Assembly: GCF_008642375.1 (NCBI RefSeq)
Contig: NZ_CP029194.1
Coordinates: forward strand, 7,000,501-7,064,500
Direction: 5' to 3'
Length of the DNA: 64,000 bases
Source of the DNA: Streptomyces venezuelae
Lineage (GTDB): Bacteria; Actinomycetota; Actinomycetes; Streptomycetales; Streptomycetaceae
A model generated the notes under the pieces. That model searched no databases and was not told the DNA's origin. It saw only the letters and a program-made list of their open reading frames with translations. The position numbers and the translations under genes are program-made. Below, piece after piece: positions 43,037 to 51,585 of the stretch (within the stretch, counting starts at the first letter, position 1; every line of letters starts with the position of its first letter).

Positions 43037-44272
43037 TCAGCCCCGGCCGGTCCCGCGCCGACGGGCGACCCCGAGCACCCGCCGGACCCATGAACACGGC
43101 TCGGGGACAGGTGCGTCCTTCGGCACGCCGACGGGTACCGGGCGTGGCGCCGGTACCGGTGTCGGGTCAACGGCCGGGAGGTGGTCGTCCCAGGGAGCCA
43201 GCGCCTTCCGCGTCTCGCGTACGACCCGGGGCGATTCGTCGTCGAGCAGCGGTGCGAGCCGGGGGAACCGGACGGCGTCGAGCAGCCGCAGTCCCACCAC
43301 GGCGGAGGCCCGCACCCGGGGCCGTTCGTGCGCGGTCAGCGACCAGAGCGCCGGCGCGTCCGCGACCCGGTCGCCGCACTCGGCGAGCCCCGTCGGAGCG
43401 AAGTCGGGCGTCGGCTCCCCGGACGCGCAGGCGGCCCGGTAGAGCGGCAGCGGATCCGTGCCCGCCTCCCGGAGGGCCCAGCGGGCGCAGGCCCGGACGA
43501 GCGCGGAGCGGTCGTACAGGAACGGCTCGGCACCGGCGGCCCGCCCGCCCCGGCGCAGCGCCGTCACGCCCGCCGCCCGCACGCGGCCGACGTGGGAGGC
43601 CAGCAAAGGGGCGAGAACCGTCTCGTCGACGGCGTCGCCCGCGGCGGCGATCGCCGCGCTCGCGCACACGTCCTGGACGACCACGTCGAGGTCGGTGGCG
43701 GCGATCGCGGCGAGCCGGGCGGGGGACAGGAGGCCGCGCTCGATCGCGACCCGGTGCGCGAGCCGGCGAAGGGCCCGGTCCTCGGCGGCGAGCAGCGGGG
43801 CCAGCCGCCCCTCCGGAACCTCGCGGAGCCACGCGGTCAGCAGCTCGCGCGCGGCCTCGCCGCGCAGCCGCCGGCCCTCCCGGAGGGCGACGGAGGCCAC
43901 GGCGGTGAGCGCCTCGGGTGCGAGACCGGGCAGCTCCGCGCCCAGCAGGGCCCGGGCCCGCTCCCGTACCGGCTCGGCCCAGTCGGCGCACCGGATGACG
44001 ACAAGGGGGAGGAGCGCCGGGGCGCGGGCGACATGGGGAAGGGCGGCCTCCCGGGTCCGGCCGTCGGGGGCGCACAGGGCGAGGGCCAGTTCGAGGACGG
44101 CGGGCTGCCCGGGCGGCGTGGCGGAGAGCGGCTCGCCCGGCACCGGACGGAGACTGCCGCACCGGACCAGACCCCGGACCTGCGCGTCCAGCTCGGCCCA
44201 CGCGCCGGGGTCGGGCCCCTCCAGGGCTCGGGCGAGGAGATCCGTGACGTCCGCGTGCGCGCTGCTCGACAT
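43037..44272 (-). CDS. HEAT-repeat-like protein
   Basis: 411 residues made almost wholly of helical pairs with repeated Ala/Leu/Arg patterns (AALPHVARAPALLPLVVIRC, LAPLLASHVGRVRAAGVTALRR, ARPRVRASAVVGLRLLDA-type units), which fits HEAT repeats. A Pro-rich tail and a basic end (RRVLGVARRRGTGRG) follow. It is likely a cytoplasmic scaffold; no enzyme motif is seen. It is on the opposite strand between argR and argH and shares the argH promoter region divergently. Confidence 0.75.
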   Translation of the reverse strand: MSSSAHADVTDLLARALEGPDPGAWAELDAQVRGLVRCGSLRPVPGEPLSATPPGQPAVLELALALCAPDGRTREAALPHVARAPALLPLVVIRCADWAEPVRERARALLGAELPGLAPEALTAVASVALREGRRLRGEAARELLTAWLREVPEGRLAPLLAAEDRALRRLAHRVAIERGLLSPARLAAIAATDLDVVVQDVCASAAIAAAGDAVDETVLAPLLASHVGRVRAAGVTALRRGGRAAGAEPFLYDRSALVRACARWALREAGTDPLPLYRAACASGEPTPDFAPTGLAECGDRVADAPALWSLTAHERPRVRASAVVGLRLLDAVRFPRLAPLLDDESPRVVRETRKALAPWDDHLPAVDPTPVPAPRPVPVGVPKDAPVPEPCSWVRRVLGVARRRGTGRG

Positions 44273-44354
44273 GACGGGAGCCTAGGTCCAGGGGCTTGGG
44301 GACGCTCCGGAACTACGGGATCGCCGTGCCGACACCGACCCGACAGGCACCGCA

Positions 44355-44396
44355 TTGACAAAACATACGGTGCATCGCATAGTTATGCCTACCAGA
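44355..44396 (+). promoter_or_regulatory. argH promoter with ARG box
   Basis: TTGACA (44355-44360) and CATAGT (44378-44383) are 17 nt apart. CATACGGTGCATCGCATAGTTATGC overlaps the promoter; its GCAT and ATGC half-sites resemble those of the argC promoter, so ArgR should act here too. Stated motif pieces only: CATACGGTGCAT then CGCATAGTTATGC. Confidence 0.7.
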
Positions 44397-44458
44397 GGGC
44401 GCGCGACGGCCGCCCGGCGCGACCCGCACACGTACACCCACCCTCCCGAGGAGCAGCA

Positions 44459-45889
44459 GTGAGCAGCAACAACGGTGACGTCCGGCTCTGGGGCGGCCGG
44501 TTCGCCGACGGCCCCGCCGAGGCCCTTGCGAAGCTGTCCGCGTCGGTCCACTTCGACTGGCGTCTCGCGCCGTACGACATCGCCGGCTCCCGCGCCCACG
44601 CGCGTGTGCTGCACAAGGCGGGCCTGCTCACCGAGGACGAGCTGACCCGCATGCTCGCGGGCCTCGACCAGCTGGAGGGTGACGTCGCCGACGGCTCCTT
44701 CGTCGGCACCATTGCCGACGAGGACGTCCACACCGCGCTGGAGCGTGGCCTGCTGGAGCGGCTCGGCCCGGACCTCGGCGGCAAGCTGCGCGCCGGCCGG
44801 TCCCGGAACGACCAGGTCGCCACCCTCTTCCGGATGTACCTCCGGGATCACGCCCGGATCATCGGCGGCCTCGTCGCCGAGCTCCAGGACGCCCTGGTCG
44901 GCCTCGCCGAGACGCACGCGGACGTCGCCATGCCCGGCCGTACGCACCTCCAGCACGCGCAGCCGGTGCTCTTCGCCCACCACGTCCTGGCCCACGCCCA
45001 GTCCCTCTCGCGGGACGCCGAGCGGCTGCGGCAGTGGGACACCCGGACGGCCGTCTCCCCGTACGGCTCCGGCGCCCTCGCGGGCTCCTCGCTCGGGCTC
45101 GACCCGGAGGCGGTCGCCAAGGACCTCGGCTTCGAGCGCGGTTCGGTCGGCAACTCGATCGACGGCACGGCCTCGCGCGACTTCGTGGCGGAGTTCGCCT
45201 TCATCACGGCGATGATCGGGGTGAACCTCTCCCGGATCGCGGAGGAGATCATCATCTGGAACACGAAGGAGTTCTCCTTCGTGACCCTGCACGACGCCTT
45301 CTCCACCGGCTCGTCGATCATGCCGCAGAAGAAGAACCCGGACATCGCCGAGCTGGCGCGGGGCAAGTCGGGCCGCCTCATCGGCAACCTGACGGGCCTG
45401 CTCGCCACCCTCAAGGCCCTCCCGCTCGCGTACAACCGCGACCTCCAGGAGGACAAGGAGCCGGTCTTCGACTCCTGCGACCAGCTGGAGGTCCTGCTCC
45501 CCGCCTTCACCGGCATGATGGCCACGCTCACGGTCAACCGCGAGCGCATGGAGGAACTGGCCCCGGCCGGCTTCTCGCTCGCCACCGACATCGCCGAGTG
45601 GCTGGTCAAGCAGGGCGTGCCGTTCCGGGTGGCGCACGAGGTCGCCGGCGAGTGCGTGAAGGTCGCCGAGTCCGAGGGCAAGGAGCTGGACGAGCTCACG
45701 GACGAGCAGTTCGCCAAGATCTCCGAGCACCTCACCCCCGAGGTCCGCACGGTCCTCAACGTCCCCGGCGCCCTCGCCTCCCGCGACGGCCGCGGCGGCA
45801 CCGCCCCCTCGGCGGTCGCCACCCAGCTCGTCGAGGTCAAGGCGGACCTGGTGATCCAGCACGCCTGGGCCACCGCCAAGCAGAAGTAG
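44459..45889 (+). CDS. argH: Argininosuccinate lyase
   Basis: 476 residues. LWGGRF at the start, AGRSRNDQVAT, TRHTLQHAQP-type (GRTHLQHAQPVLFAHH), and the fumarase/lyase signature GSSIMPQKKNPD with the catalytic Ser are intact. It splits argininosuccinate into arginine and fumarate. GAGGAG precedes GTG at 44459. argG is not adjacent. Confidence 0.97.
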   Translation: MSSNNGDVRLWGGRFADGPAEALAKLSASVHFDWRLAPYDIAGSRAHARVLHKAGLLTEDELTRMLAGLDQLEGDVADGSFVGTIADEDVHTALERGLLERLGPDLGGKLRAGRSRNDQVATLFRMYLRDHARIIGGLVAELQDALVGLAETHADVAMPGRTHLQHAQPVLFAHHVLAHAQSLSRDAERLRQWDTRTAVSPYGSGALAGSSLGLDPEAVAKDLGFERGSVGNSIDGTASRDFVAEFAFITAMIGVNLSRIAEEIIIWNTKEFSFVTLHDAFSTGSSIMPQKKNPDIAELARGKSGRLIGNLTGLLATLKALPLAYNRDLQEDKEPVFDSCDQLEVLLPAFTGMMATLTVNRERMEELAPAGFSLATDIAEWLVKQGVPFRVAHEVAGECVKVAESEGKELDELTDEQFAKISEHLTPEVRTVLNVPGALASRDGRGGTAPSAVATQLVEVKADLVIQHAWATAKQK

Positions 45890-45917
45890 CCCCGCAGCAG
45901 CGCCCCTCAACCCATCA

Positions 45918-45950
45918 CAGCGCCGCCGCCCACTCCGGGCGGCGGCGCTG
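45918..45950 (+). terminator. Terminator after argH
   Basis: A perfect 14-bp stem (CAGCGCCGCCGCCC and complement) with a 5-nt loop, 29 nt after the argH stop. Confidence 0.8.
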
Positions 45951-46009
45951 TCGTCGTTTCTCCGTGCCACGGGGCCTTCCGGCACTTTTTGAGACACTGA
46001 GGAATTGAG

Positions 46010-46027
46010 TGAGACATTGATGTCTCA
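46010..46027. promoter_or_regulatory. Palindromic operator of the TetR/MFS operon
   Basis: TGAGACAT-TG-ATGTCTCA is a perfect 8-2-8 palindrome 20 nt before the TetR ATG. A further half site TGAGACA lies at 45990-45996 and GTCTCA ends at the start codon itself. This is typical TetR autoregulation. Confidence 0.8.
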
Positions 46028-46046
46028 TTCGGTGTATGGTCGTCTC

Positions 46047-46598
46047 ATGTCAGTCGATCGCACCCAGGTGCTCCGTGCCGCAGCCGCCCTGCTCTCCCGC
46101 AAGGCGACCGCCACCATGGACGAGGTCGCGCGGGCCGCCGGGATCGGTCGGGCCACGCTGCACCGGCAGTTCGCCGGGCGGGACGCGCTCGTGCGGGCGC
46201 TCGAAGAGCTCGGGATCCAGGAGCTGGAGGCGGCTCAGGACCGGGCGCGGACCGGCGAAGGTCCCGCGGACGAGGCCGTACGGAGGCTCGTCGCCGAGGT
46301 GGAACCCGTCGCGCCCCTGCTGTCGTTCCTCGTGACCGAGAACCAGCTCTTCGAGGGCGACCAGCAGAACGAAGGCTGGGCCCGCCTCGACGCCCGGGTC
46401 TCCGACCTCTTCCGGCGCGGCCAGGAAGAGGGCACCTTCCGGATCGACCTGACCCCCGCCTGGCTCACCGAGGCCTTCTACGGGCTCATCGGTTCCGGCG
46501 CCTGGGCCGTGCAGGACGGCCGGGTCGCCGCCAAGGACTTCCAGTACATGATCGTCGAGCTGCTGCTCGGCGGAGCGCGCAGGAGCGTGGAGAAGTGA
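46047..46598 (+). CDS. TetR-family transcriptional regulator
   Basis: 183 residues. The N-terminal helix-turn-helix reads LSRKATATMDEVARAAGIGRATLHRQFAGRDALVRAL; the rest is a helical ligand pocket. ATG at 46047 is preferred since upstream codons cover the palindrome. It overlaps the MFS exporter gene by 4 nt (GTGA) and should repress the pair until a toxic ligand binds. Confidence 0.92.
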   Translation: MSVDRTQVLRAAAALLSRKATATMDEVARAAGIGRATLHRQFAGRDALVRALEELGIQELEAAQDRARTGEGPADEAVRRLVAEVEPVAPLLSFLVTENQLFEGDQQNEGWARLDARVSDLFRRGQEEGTFRIDLTPAWLTEAFYGLIGSGAWAVQDGRVAAKDFQYMIVELLLGGARRSVEK

Positions 46599-48139
46599 GC
46601 ATCAGCACCATCAAGCACCCGGACCATATCGAGGGCGTGCGCCGCCCCGGTCGGTGGCTCGCCCTTTCCGTTCTCGTCCTGGCCGTCCTCCTCGTGGCGG
46701 TCGACGCCACGGTGCTGGGCCTCGCCACCCCCTTCCTCTCCGAGGACCTCGAACCCTCCGGCACCCAGCTGCTCTGGATCGGCGACGTCTACTCGTTCGT
46801 CATCGCCGGACTCCTGGTCTCGATGGGCAGCCTCGGCGACCGCATCGGCCGCAAGAAGCTGCTGCTGATCGGCGCCACCGCCTTCGGCGCCGTCTCCGTG
46901 CTGAACGCCTACGCGACCAGCCCCGAGATGATGATCGTGGCCCGCGCGCTCCTCGGCGTCGCCGGCGCCACTCTGATGCCGTCCACCCTGGCGCTCATCC
47001 GGAACCTCTTCCACGACCCGCGCGAGCGCAGCCTCGCCATCGGCATCTGGGGCGCCATGGCCTCGGCCGGTGCCGCCGTCGGACCGGTCGTCGGCGGATT
47101 CCTCCTGGAGCACTTCTGGTGGGGCTCGGTCTTCCTCATCAACCTGCCCGTCATGGCGGTCCTCGTCCTCGTCGGCATCAAGCTGATCCCCGAGTCGAAG
47201 AACCCGCACCCGGGCCCCTGGGACCTCCCCAGCGTCGGCCTGTCCCTCGTCGGCATGATCGGCATCGTGTACGCCGTCAAGGAGCTGGCCTCGCACGGCC
47301 CCTCCCTGGACGCCGGTGCCGCTGCCCTCATCGGTGCCGGAGCCCTGACCTGGTTCGTCCGCCGGCAGCTCACCCTGCCCGCGCCGCTCCTCGACATGCG
47401 CCTCTTCCGCAACCGCGGATTCTCCGGCGCCGTCCTCGCCGACCTGCTGACCATCCTCGGCCTCTCCGGCCTGGTCTTCTTCCTGTCCCAGTTCTTCCAG
47501 CTGGTCCAGGGCCGCCAGCCCCTGGAGGCCGGTCTCGCCGAGCTCCCCGCCGCGGTCGGCGCGGTCACGGCCGGACTGATCGCAGGCCTCGTGGCCCGTC
47601 GCTTCTCCGTACGGGCCGTGGTGGCCGGCGGCCTCGCGGCGGTCGGCCTCTCCCTCGCCGTCCTGACGACGCTCGACCAGAAGACCGGCTACCCGCTGCT
47701 CGGCGCCGCCCTGCTCGTCGTCGGCGTGGGCGCCGGATTCGCGTTCACCGTCACCGCCGACGTGATCCTCTCCAGCGTCCCCAAGGAGCAGGCCGGTTCC
47801 GCCTCCGCCGTCTCCGAGACGGCATACGAGCTCGGCGCCGCCCTCGGCATCGCCGTCCTCGGCTCCATCGTGACCGGCGTCTACCAGGGCTTCGCCACCC
47901 CGGCCGGCGTCCCCTCCGAGGTCGCGTCGGCCGCCCACGAGTCGCTCGGCGGCGCGGTCGAGGCCTCCGGCACCCTCGCGCCGGACACCGCGACGGCCCT
48001 GGTCACGGCGGCGCAGGACGCGTTCGTCGACGGCCTGCGGATCGCGGCAGGCGTCGGCGCCGCGGTCCTCCTCGCGACGGCGGTCGCGGCCTGGTTCCTG
48101 CTCAGGGGCCAGAAGCTGGCGGACGGCGTCGAGCACTGA
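46595..48139 (+). CDS. MFS drug-efflux transporter, 14-TM (DHA2) type
   Basis: 514 residues with 14 predicted membrane helices. Motif A is GSLGDRIGRKKLLLIG, motif B-like LIRNLFHDPRERSLAIGIWG, and motif C is ASAGAAVGPVVGGFLLEHFWW. The arrangement VDATVLGLATPFLSEDL in helix 1 is the one of EmrB/QacA-type proton-driven exporters. Co-expressed with the TetR gene. Likely role is export of an antibiotic or dye-like compound; the substrate is unknown. Confidence 0.92.
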   Translation: MSISTIKHPDHIEGVRRPGRWLALSVLVLAVLLVAVDATVLGLATPFLSEDLEPSGTQLLWIGDVYSFVIAGLLVSMGSLGDRIGRKKLLLIGATAFGAVSVLNAYATSPEMMIVARALLGVAGATLMPSTLALIRNLFHDPRERSLAIGIWGAMASAGAAVGPVVGGFLLEHFWWGSVFLINLPVMAVLVLVGIKLIPESKNPHPGPWDLPSVGLSLVGMIGIVYAVKELASHGPSLDAGAAALIGAGALTWFVRRQLTLPAPLLDMRLFRNRGFSGAVLADLLTILGLSGLVFFLSQFFQLVQGRQPLEAGLAELPAAVGAVTAGLIAGLVARRFSVRAVVAGGLAAVGLSLAVLTTLDQKTGYPLLGAALLVVGVGAGFAFTVTADVILSSVPKEQAGSASAVSETAYELGAALGIAVLGSIVTGVYQGFATPAGVPSEVASAAHESLGGAVEASGTLAPDTATALVTAAQDAFVDGLRIAAGVGAAVLLATAVAAWFLLRGQKLADGVEH

Positions 48140-48167
48140 CGCCACGCCGCACGGCCGGAAACGCGAC

Positions 48168-48202
48168 GGTGCCCCCGTACAGCAGGACTGTACGGGGGCA
48201 CC
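48168..48202. terminator. Bidirectional terminator
   Basis: A perfect 15-bp stem (GGTGCCCCCGTACAG and complement) with a 5-nt loop between the convergent MFS and acyltransferase genes. Confidence 0.8.
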
Positions 48203-48220
48203 GCCACGTGCGTCAGAGGG

Positions 48221-48892
48221 TCACGCGGCCTTCGCCTTGGTGGCGTACATGTCCACGTACTCCTGCCCGGAGAGCCGCATCACCTCGGCCATCACCGAGT
48301 CCGTCACCGCCCGCAGGACGTACCGGTCGCGGTCCATCCCGTCGTACCGCGAGAACTCCATCGGCTCGCCGAAGCGGACCGTCACCTTGCCCGGGCGCGG
48401 CAGCCCCGCCCCGCCCGGCTGGATCTTGTCGGTGCCGATCATCGCGAACGGCACCACCGGCGCTCCGGTCATCAGCGTGAGGCGCGCGATGCCCGTACGG
48501 CCCCGGTACAGCCGGCCGTCGGGGGAGCGGGTGCCCTCCGGGTAGATCGAGAAGATCTTGCCCTCCTCCAGGACCCGCCGCCCGGTCATCAGCGCCGCCA
48601 CACCGCCGCGCCCGCCGTCCCGGTCCACCGGGATCATGCCGACGCTGGTGAAGAACCAGGCCATCGCCCGGCCCTTGATGCCCTTGCCCGTCACGTACTC
48701 GTCCTTGCCGATGAAGAAGACCTGACGGTCCAGGCAGATCGGCATGATCATCGAGTCGATGAAGGTCAGGTGGTTGCCCGCGAGGATGACGGGACCGTCA
48801 CCGGGGATGTTCTCGGCGCCCTCCACGCGGGGGCGGAACATCAGGCGCATGACCGGCCCGAGCACTGCCTTGATGATCGCGAGACGGGACAA
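48221..48892 (-). CDS. 1-acyl-glycerol-3-phosphate acyltransferase (PlsC type)
   Basis: 223 residues. The catalytic NHLTFID (H41, D46) and the substrate-binding YPEGTRSPDG are present, with GAPVVPFAMIG after. It transfers an acyl group to lysophosphatidate or a related lipid at the membrane. The N-terminal hydrophobic helix (IIKAVLGPVMRLMF) would attach it to the bilayer. Streptomycetes carry several paralogues, so a specific role in bulk phospholipid synthesis is not assured. Confidence 0.9.
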   Translation of the reverse strand: MSRLAIIKAVLGPVMRLMFRPRVEGAENIPGDGPVILAGNHLTFIDSMIMPICLDRQVFFIGKDEYVTGKGIKGRAMAWFFTSVGMIPVDRDGGRGGVAALMTGRRVLEEGKIFSIYPEGTRSPDGRLYRGRTGIARLTLMTGAPVVPFAMIGTDKIQPGGAGLPRPGKVTVRFGEPMEFSRYDGMDRDRYVLRAVTDSVMAEVMRLSGQEYVDMYATKAKAA

Positions 48893-48980
48893 CGGTTCCT
48901 CCGGGGTGACGCGCGGGGTCGGACCAGCTGACGGTGCAGCTGGCGACGATACTCGCGGGTCACCGCCGTACGCACATCGG

Positions 48981-49013
48981 GTTCACCGAATGGATACACG
49001 GTGTTGACGCGTG
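48981..49013 (+). promoter_or_regulatory. Candidate PHO box upstream of glpQ
   Basis: Three 11-nt direct repeats: GTTCACCGAAT, GGATACACGGT and GTTGACGCGTG. Streptomyces PhoP binds 11-nt repeats with consensus GTTCACC. The glycerophosphodiesterase genes of S. coelicolor are known PhoP targets. Confidence 0.65.
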
Positions 49014-49115
49014 TTTCCGCCATGTTCGACGCAGGTCTGCCCTTTGTAGGGCCACCTTGCCTAGCGTCGGAGCTCCCCGTTGACAGGTGCGGGACATCAC
49101 ACACGAGGAGCCTTC

Positions 49116-50288
49116 ATGACCCAGGGCGAGCGCCGGACCCCGGCACGGCGGACCGTTCTCGGAGCGGCCGGAGCCGCTGCGGTACTGGGGGCCTCGACGG
49201 CCCTCCCCACGGGCACCGCCCACGCCGCCGAGGTCCGGGGCGAGGGCCACGGCCACGGCTACCGCTCCCTCCCGGTCCCCACCGTCATCGCCCACCGCGG
49301 CGCCAGCGGCTACCGCCCCGAGCACACCCTCGGCTCCTACCGGCACGCCCTCGACCTCGGCGCCCACGTCATCGAGCAGGACCTCGTCCCCACCCGCGAC
49401 GGGCACCTCGTCTGCCGCCACGAGAACGACATCACCGGGACCACCGACGTCGCCGACCACCCCGAGTTCGCCTCCCGCAGGACCAGCAAGAGCGTCGACG
49501 GCACCACGTTCACCGGCTGGTTCACCGAGGACTTCACGCTCGCCGAGCTCAAGACGCTGCGGGCGAAGGAGCGGATCCCCGGCACCCGCCAGGAGAACAC
49601 CCTCTACGACGGCCGCTGGACGATCCCCACCTTCGAGGAGGTGCTGCGCTGGGCCGAGGAGGAGGGCCGCCGCCGGGGCCGCGACGTCTGGCTGCACGTC
49701 GAGACCAAGCACCCCACCTACTTCCGCTCCCTCGGCCTCGGCCTGGAGGAGCGGCTCGCCAAGCTCCTGCGCCGGTACGGACGCCACCGCGCGAACTCCC
49801 CGGTCTTCCTCCAGTCCTTCGAGCCCAGCAGCATCCAGCGCCTGGCGAAGCTGGTCGACTCCCCGGGAGTGGTCCTGCTCTCCGCCGCGAGCAGCCGCCC
49901 CTGGGACTTCGTCCAGGCCGGGGACCCGCGCACGGTCGCCGACCTGGTCACGCCCGCGGGCCTGAGCTGGATCGCCTCGTACGCGAAGGGCATCGGCCCC
50001 ACGCTCGACCTGGTGATCCCGAAGGACGCGACCGGGCGCCTCGGCACCCCGACCACCCTCGTCCGCGACGCGCACGCCGAGGGGCTGATCCTGCACCCGT
50101 ACACGCACCGCAACGAGAACAGCTTCCTGCCCGCCGACTTCCGCCGGGGCACGGACCCGACGGCCTACGGCGACTCCTTCGGCGCCCTGAAGCGGTACCT
50201 GGAGACGGGGATCGACGGCATCTTCTCCGACAACCCCGACACGGCACTGCTCGCCGCGGCGGACTTCACCGCCGCCGCCCGAGGCTGA
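49116..50288 (+). CDS. glpQ1: Secreted glycerophosphodiester phosphodiesterase
   Basis: 390 residues. A Tat signal starts it (RRTPARRTVLGAAGAAAV, cleavage near ALPTGTAHA). The GDPD TIM barrel follows: IAHRGASGYRPEHT with catalytic His residues, EQDLVPTRDGHLVCRHE, and LHVETKHPTYF. It releases glycerol-3-phosphate from phospholipid head groups outside the cell, supplying phosphate. ATG at 49116 has GAGGAG upstream. The PHO box supports induction on phosphate starvation. Matches the S. coelicolor glpQ1 position between argH and metNIQ. Confidence 0.92.
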   Translation: MTQGERRTPARRTVLGAAGAAAVLGASTALPTGTAHAAEVRGEGHGHGYRSLPVPTVIAHRGASGYRPEHTLGSYRHALDLGAHVIEQDLVPTRDGHLVCRHENDITGTTDVADHPEFASRRTSKSVDGTTFTGWFTEDFTLAELKTLRAKERIPGTRQENTLYDGRWTIPTFEEVLRWAEEEGRRRGRDVWLHVETKHPTYFRSLGLGLEERLAKLLRRYGRHRANSPVFLQSFEPSSIQRLAKLVDSPGVVLLSAASSRPWDFVQAGDPRTVADLVTPAGLSWIASYAKGIGPTLDLVIPKDATGRLGTPTTLVRDAHAEGLILHPYTHRNENSFLPADFRRGTDPTAYGDSFGALKRYLETGIDGIFSDNPDTALLAAADFTAAARG

Positions 50289-50401
50289 CGGAGCCCGGGG
50301 AGGGGGCCGTTCGGCCCGGCCGCCGCGCCGAACGGCCTCCTCCCGGGTGGTTTAACCCCCGCACCGCAACCGCGCCCGCGCACCCGGACATCGTGCCGGT
50401 C

Positions 50402-51016
50402 ATGACGCCCCCCGAGACCACATCCCCGCCGGCCCCCGAGACACATCCGACCGCCGGGACCACCCCCGCGCCCCCCGCCGACACCGAGACCCCCGGCCTC
50501 CTCGCCGCCCTCGCCCCGCTGCTCGCCGCCGAGTCGGACGCCGAGGCCCCGGCCGCCGGCGTCGACCCCGGTGACCTCGAACAGGCCGTCTGGCTCCGTC
50601 TCCTGGAGCGCCTCCAGGAGACGGGCGCACCCGAGCACCCCGCCGACTGGCTGCGCCGCGCCGTCCGCGCCGAGGCCCGCCGCGCCCGCCGGACCACCGA
50701 CCGGGAGCGCCCCTACCAGGACGAGCCCGCCCCGCCCCCGGACTCCGAAGGACCGCACGGCTCCCCGGAGACCTCCCTGCTCGTCGCCGAACGCCACCGC
50801 ACCCTGCGCGCCGCCGTCACTCGAACGCCTGGCCGGTGCCCGCGCCTGCTCACCGCGATGCTCGATCCGCAGGACCCCACCTACCGAGAAATCGCAGGAG
50901 AGTTGGGTATCTCACAAGGCAGTTTGGGGCCGATGCGTTCCCGTTGCCTGGGATGCCTGCGCAGAATGCTCGCTGCAGAGGTTCCCGCCCCCGGCCGACG
51001 GGGAAGGGTGCGATAA
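50402..51016 (+). CDS. Sigma-70-like (ECF) factor with short region 2
   Basis: 204 residues. A Pro/Thr-rich disordered N-terminus (residues 1-45) precedes a short region-2-like helix set (DLEQAVWLRLLERL, then PADWLRRAVRAEARRARR) and a clear region 4 helix-turn-helix (YREIAGELGISQGSLGPMRSRCLGCLRRML). The -10-recognition helix is shortened compared with normal ECF factors. Similar genes are common in streptomycetes and are annotated as sigma factors; targets are unknown. It is followed by an acetyltransferase gene in the same direction. Confidence 0.8.
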   Translation: MTPPETTSPPAPETHPTAGTTPAPPADTETPGLLAALAPLLAAESDAEAPAAGVDPGDLEQAVWLRLLERLQETGAPEHPADWLRRAVRAEARRARRTTDRERPYQDEPAPPPDSEGPHGSPETSLLVAERHRTLRAAVTRTPGRCPRLLTAMLDPQDPTYREIAGELGISQGSLGPMRSRCLGCLRRMLAAEVPAPGRRGRVR

Positions 51017-51053
51017 ACCGACGGCGAACCACATGAGCGGGAGGCGTGCACAC

Positions 51054-51548
51054 ATGGGCCTGAGTGTGACCATCTCAGCAGCGGACGCGCAGGACGCGGA
51101 GCACATCCTGAAGCTGCAGTACCTCTGCTACCAGAGCGAGGCGGAGCTGTACGGAGACTGGTCCATCGAACCGCTCACCCAGTCGCTCGACGCCCTGCGC
51201 GCCGAACTGGACGAGGGGTACGGCCTGGTGGCCCGGCTCGGCGACGAGGTCGTCGCCTCGGTGCGGGCCCGTCTCGACGAGGACGGCACGGTGCACATCG
51301 CCAAGCTGATCGTCCACCCGCGCATGCGTCGCCACGGCCTCGGAGGCCGCCTCCTCGACGGCATCGAGCGCCACTTCGCCGCCGAGACCGCACCGGCCGC
51401 GCCCTCCGCCAAGCGCTTCCAGCTCTTCACCGGCCACCGCAGCGAGGGCAATCTGCGGCTCTACCGCAGCAAGGGGTACGCACAGGTGTCGGCCCGCGAG
51501 CTGGGCCCCAAGCTCACCCTGGTGACCCTGGAGAAGGCCGCCGCCTGA
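51054..51548 (+). CDS. GNAT-family N-acetyltransferase
   Basis: 164 residues. The acetyl-CoA motif is IAKLIVHPRMRRHGLGGRLLDGIERHF, followed by FQLFTGHRSEGNLRLYRSKGYAQ. The N-terminus ISAADAQDAEHILKLQYLCYQSEAELY matches a subgroup found in actinobacteria. Substrate unknown. GGGAGG lies 9 nt before ATG at 51054. It starts 38 nt after the sigma-like gene and may share its transcript. Confidence 0.85.
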   Translation: MGLSVTISAADAQDAEHILKLQYLCYQSEAELYGDWSIEPLTQSLDALRAELDEGYGLVARLGDEVVASVRARLDEDGTVHIAKLIVHPRMRRHGLGGRLLDGIERHFAAETAPAAPSAKRFQLFTGHRSEGNLRLYRSKGYAQVSARELGPKLTLVTLEKAAA

Positions 51549-51585
51549 CGGCGCGGCGGCCCGACGGGCCGCCGCGCCGTCAGGC
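51543..51585. terminator. Very strong bidirectional terminator across both stop codons
   Basis: A perfect 20-bp stem with a 3-nt loop (51543-51562 and 51566-51585). It includes the stop codon of the acetyltransferase and the stop codon of the convergent membrane protein gene. Confidence 0.85.
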
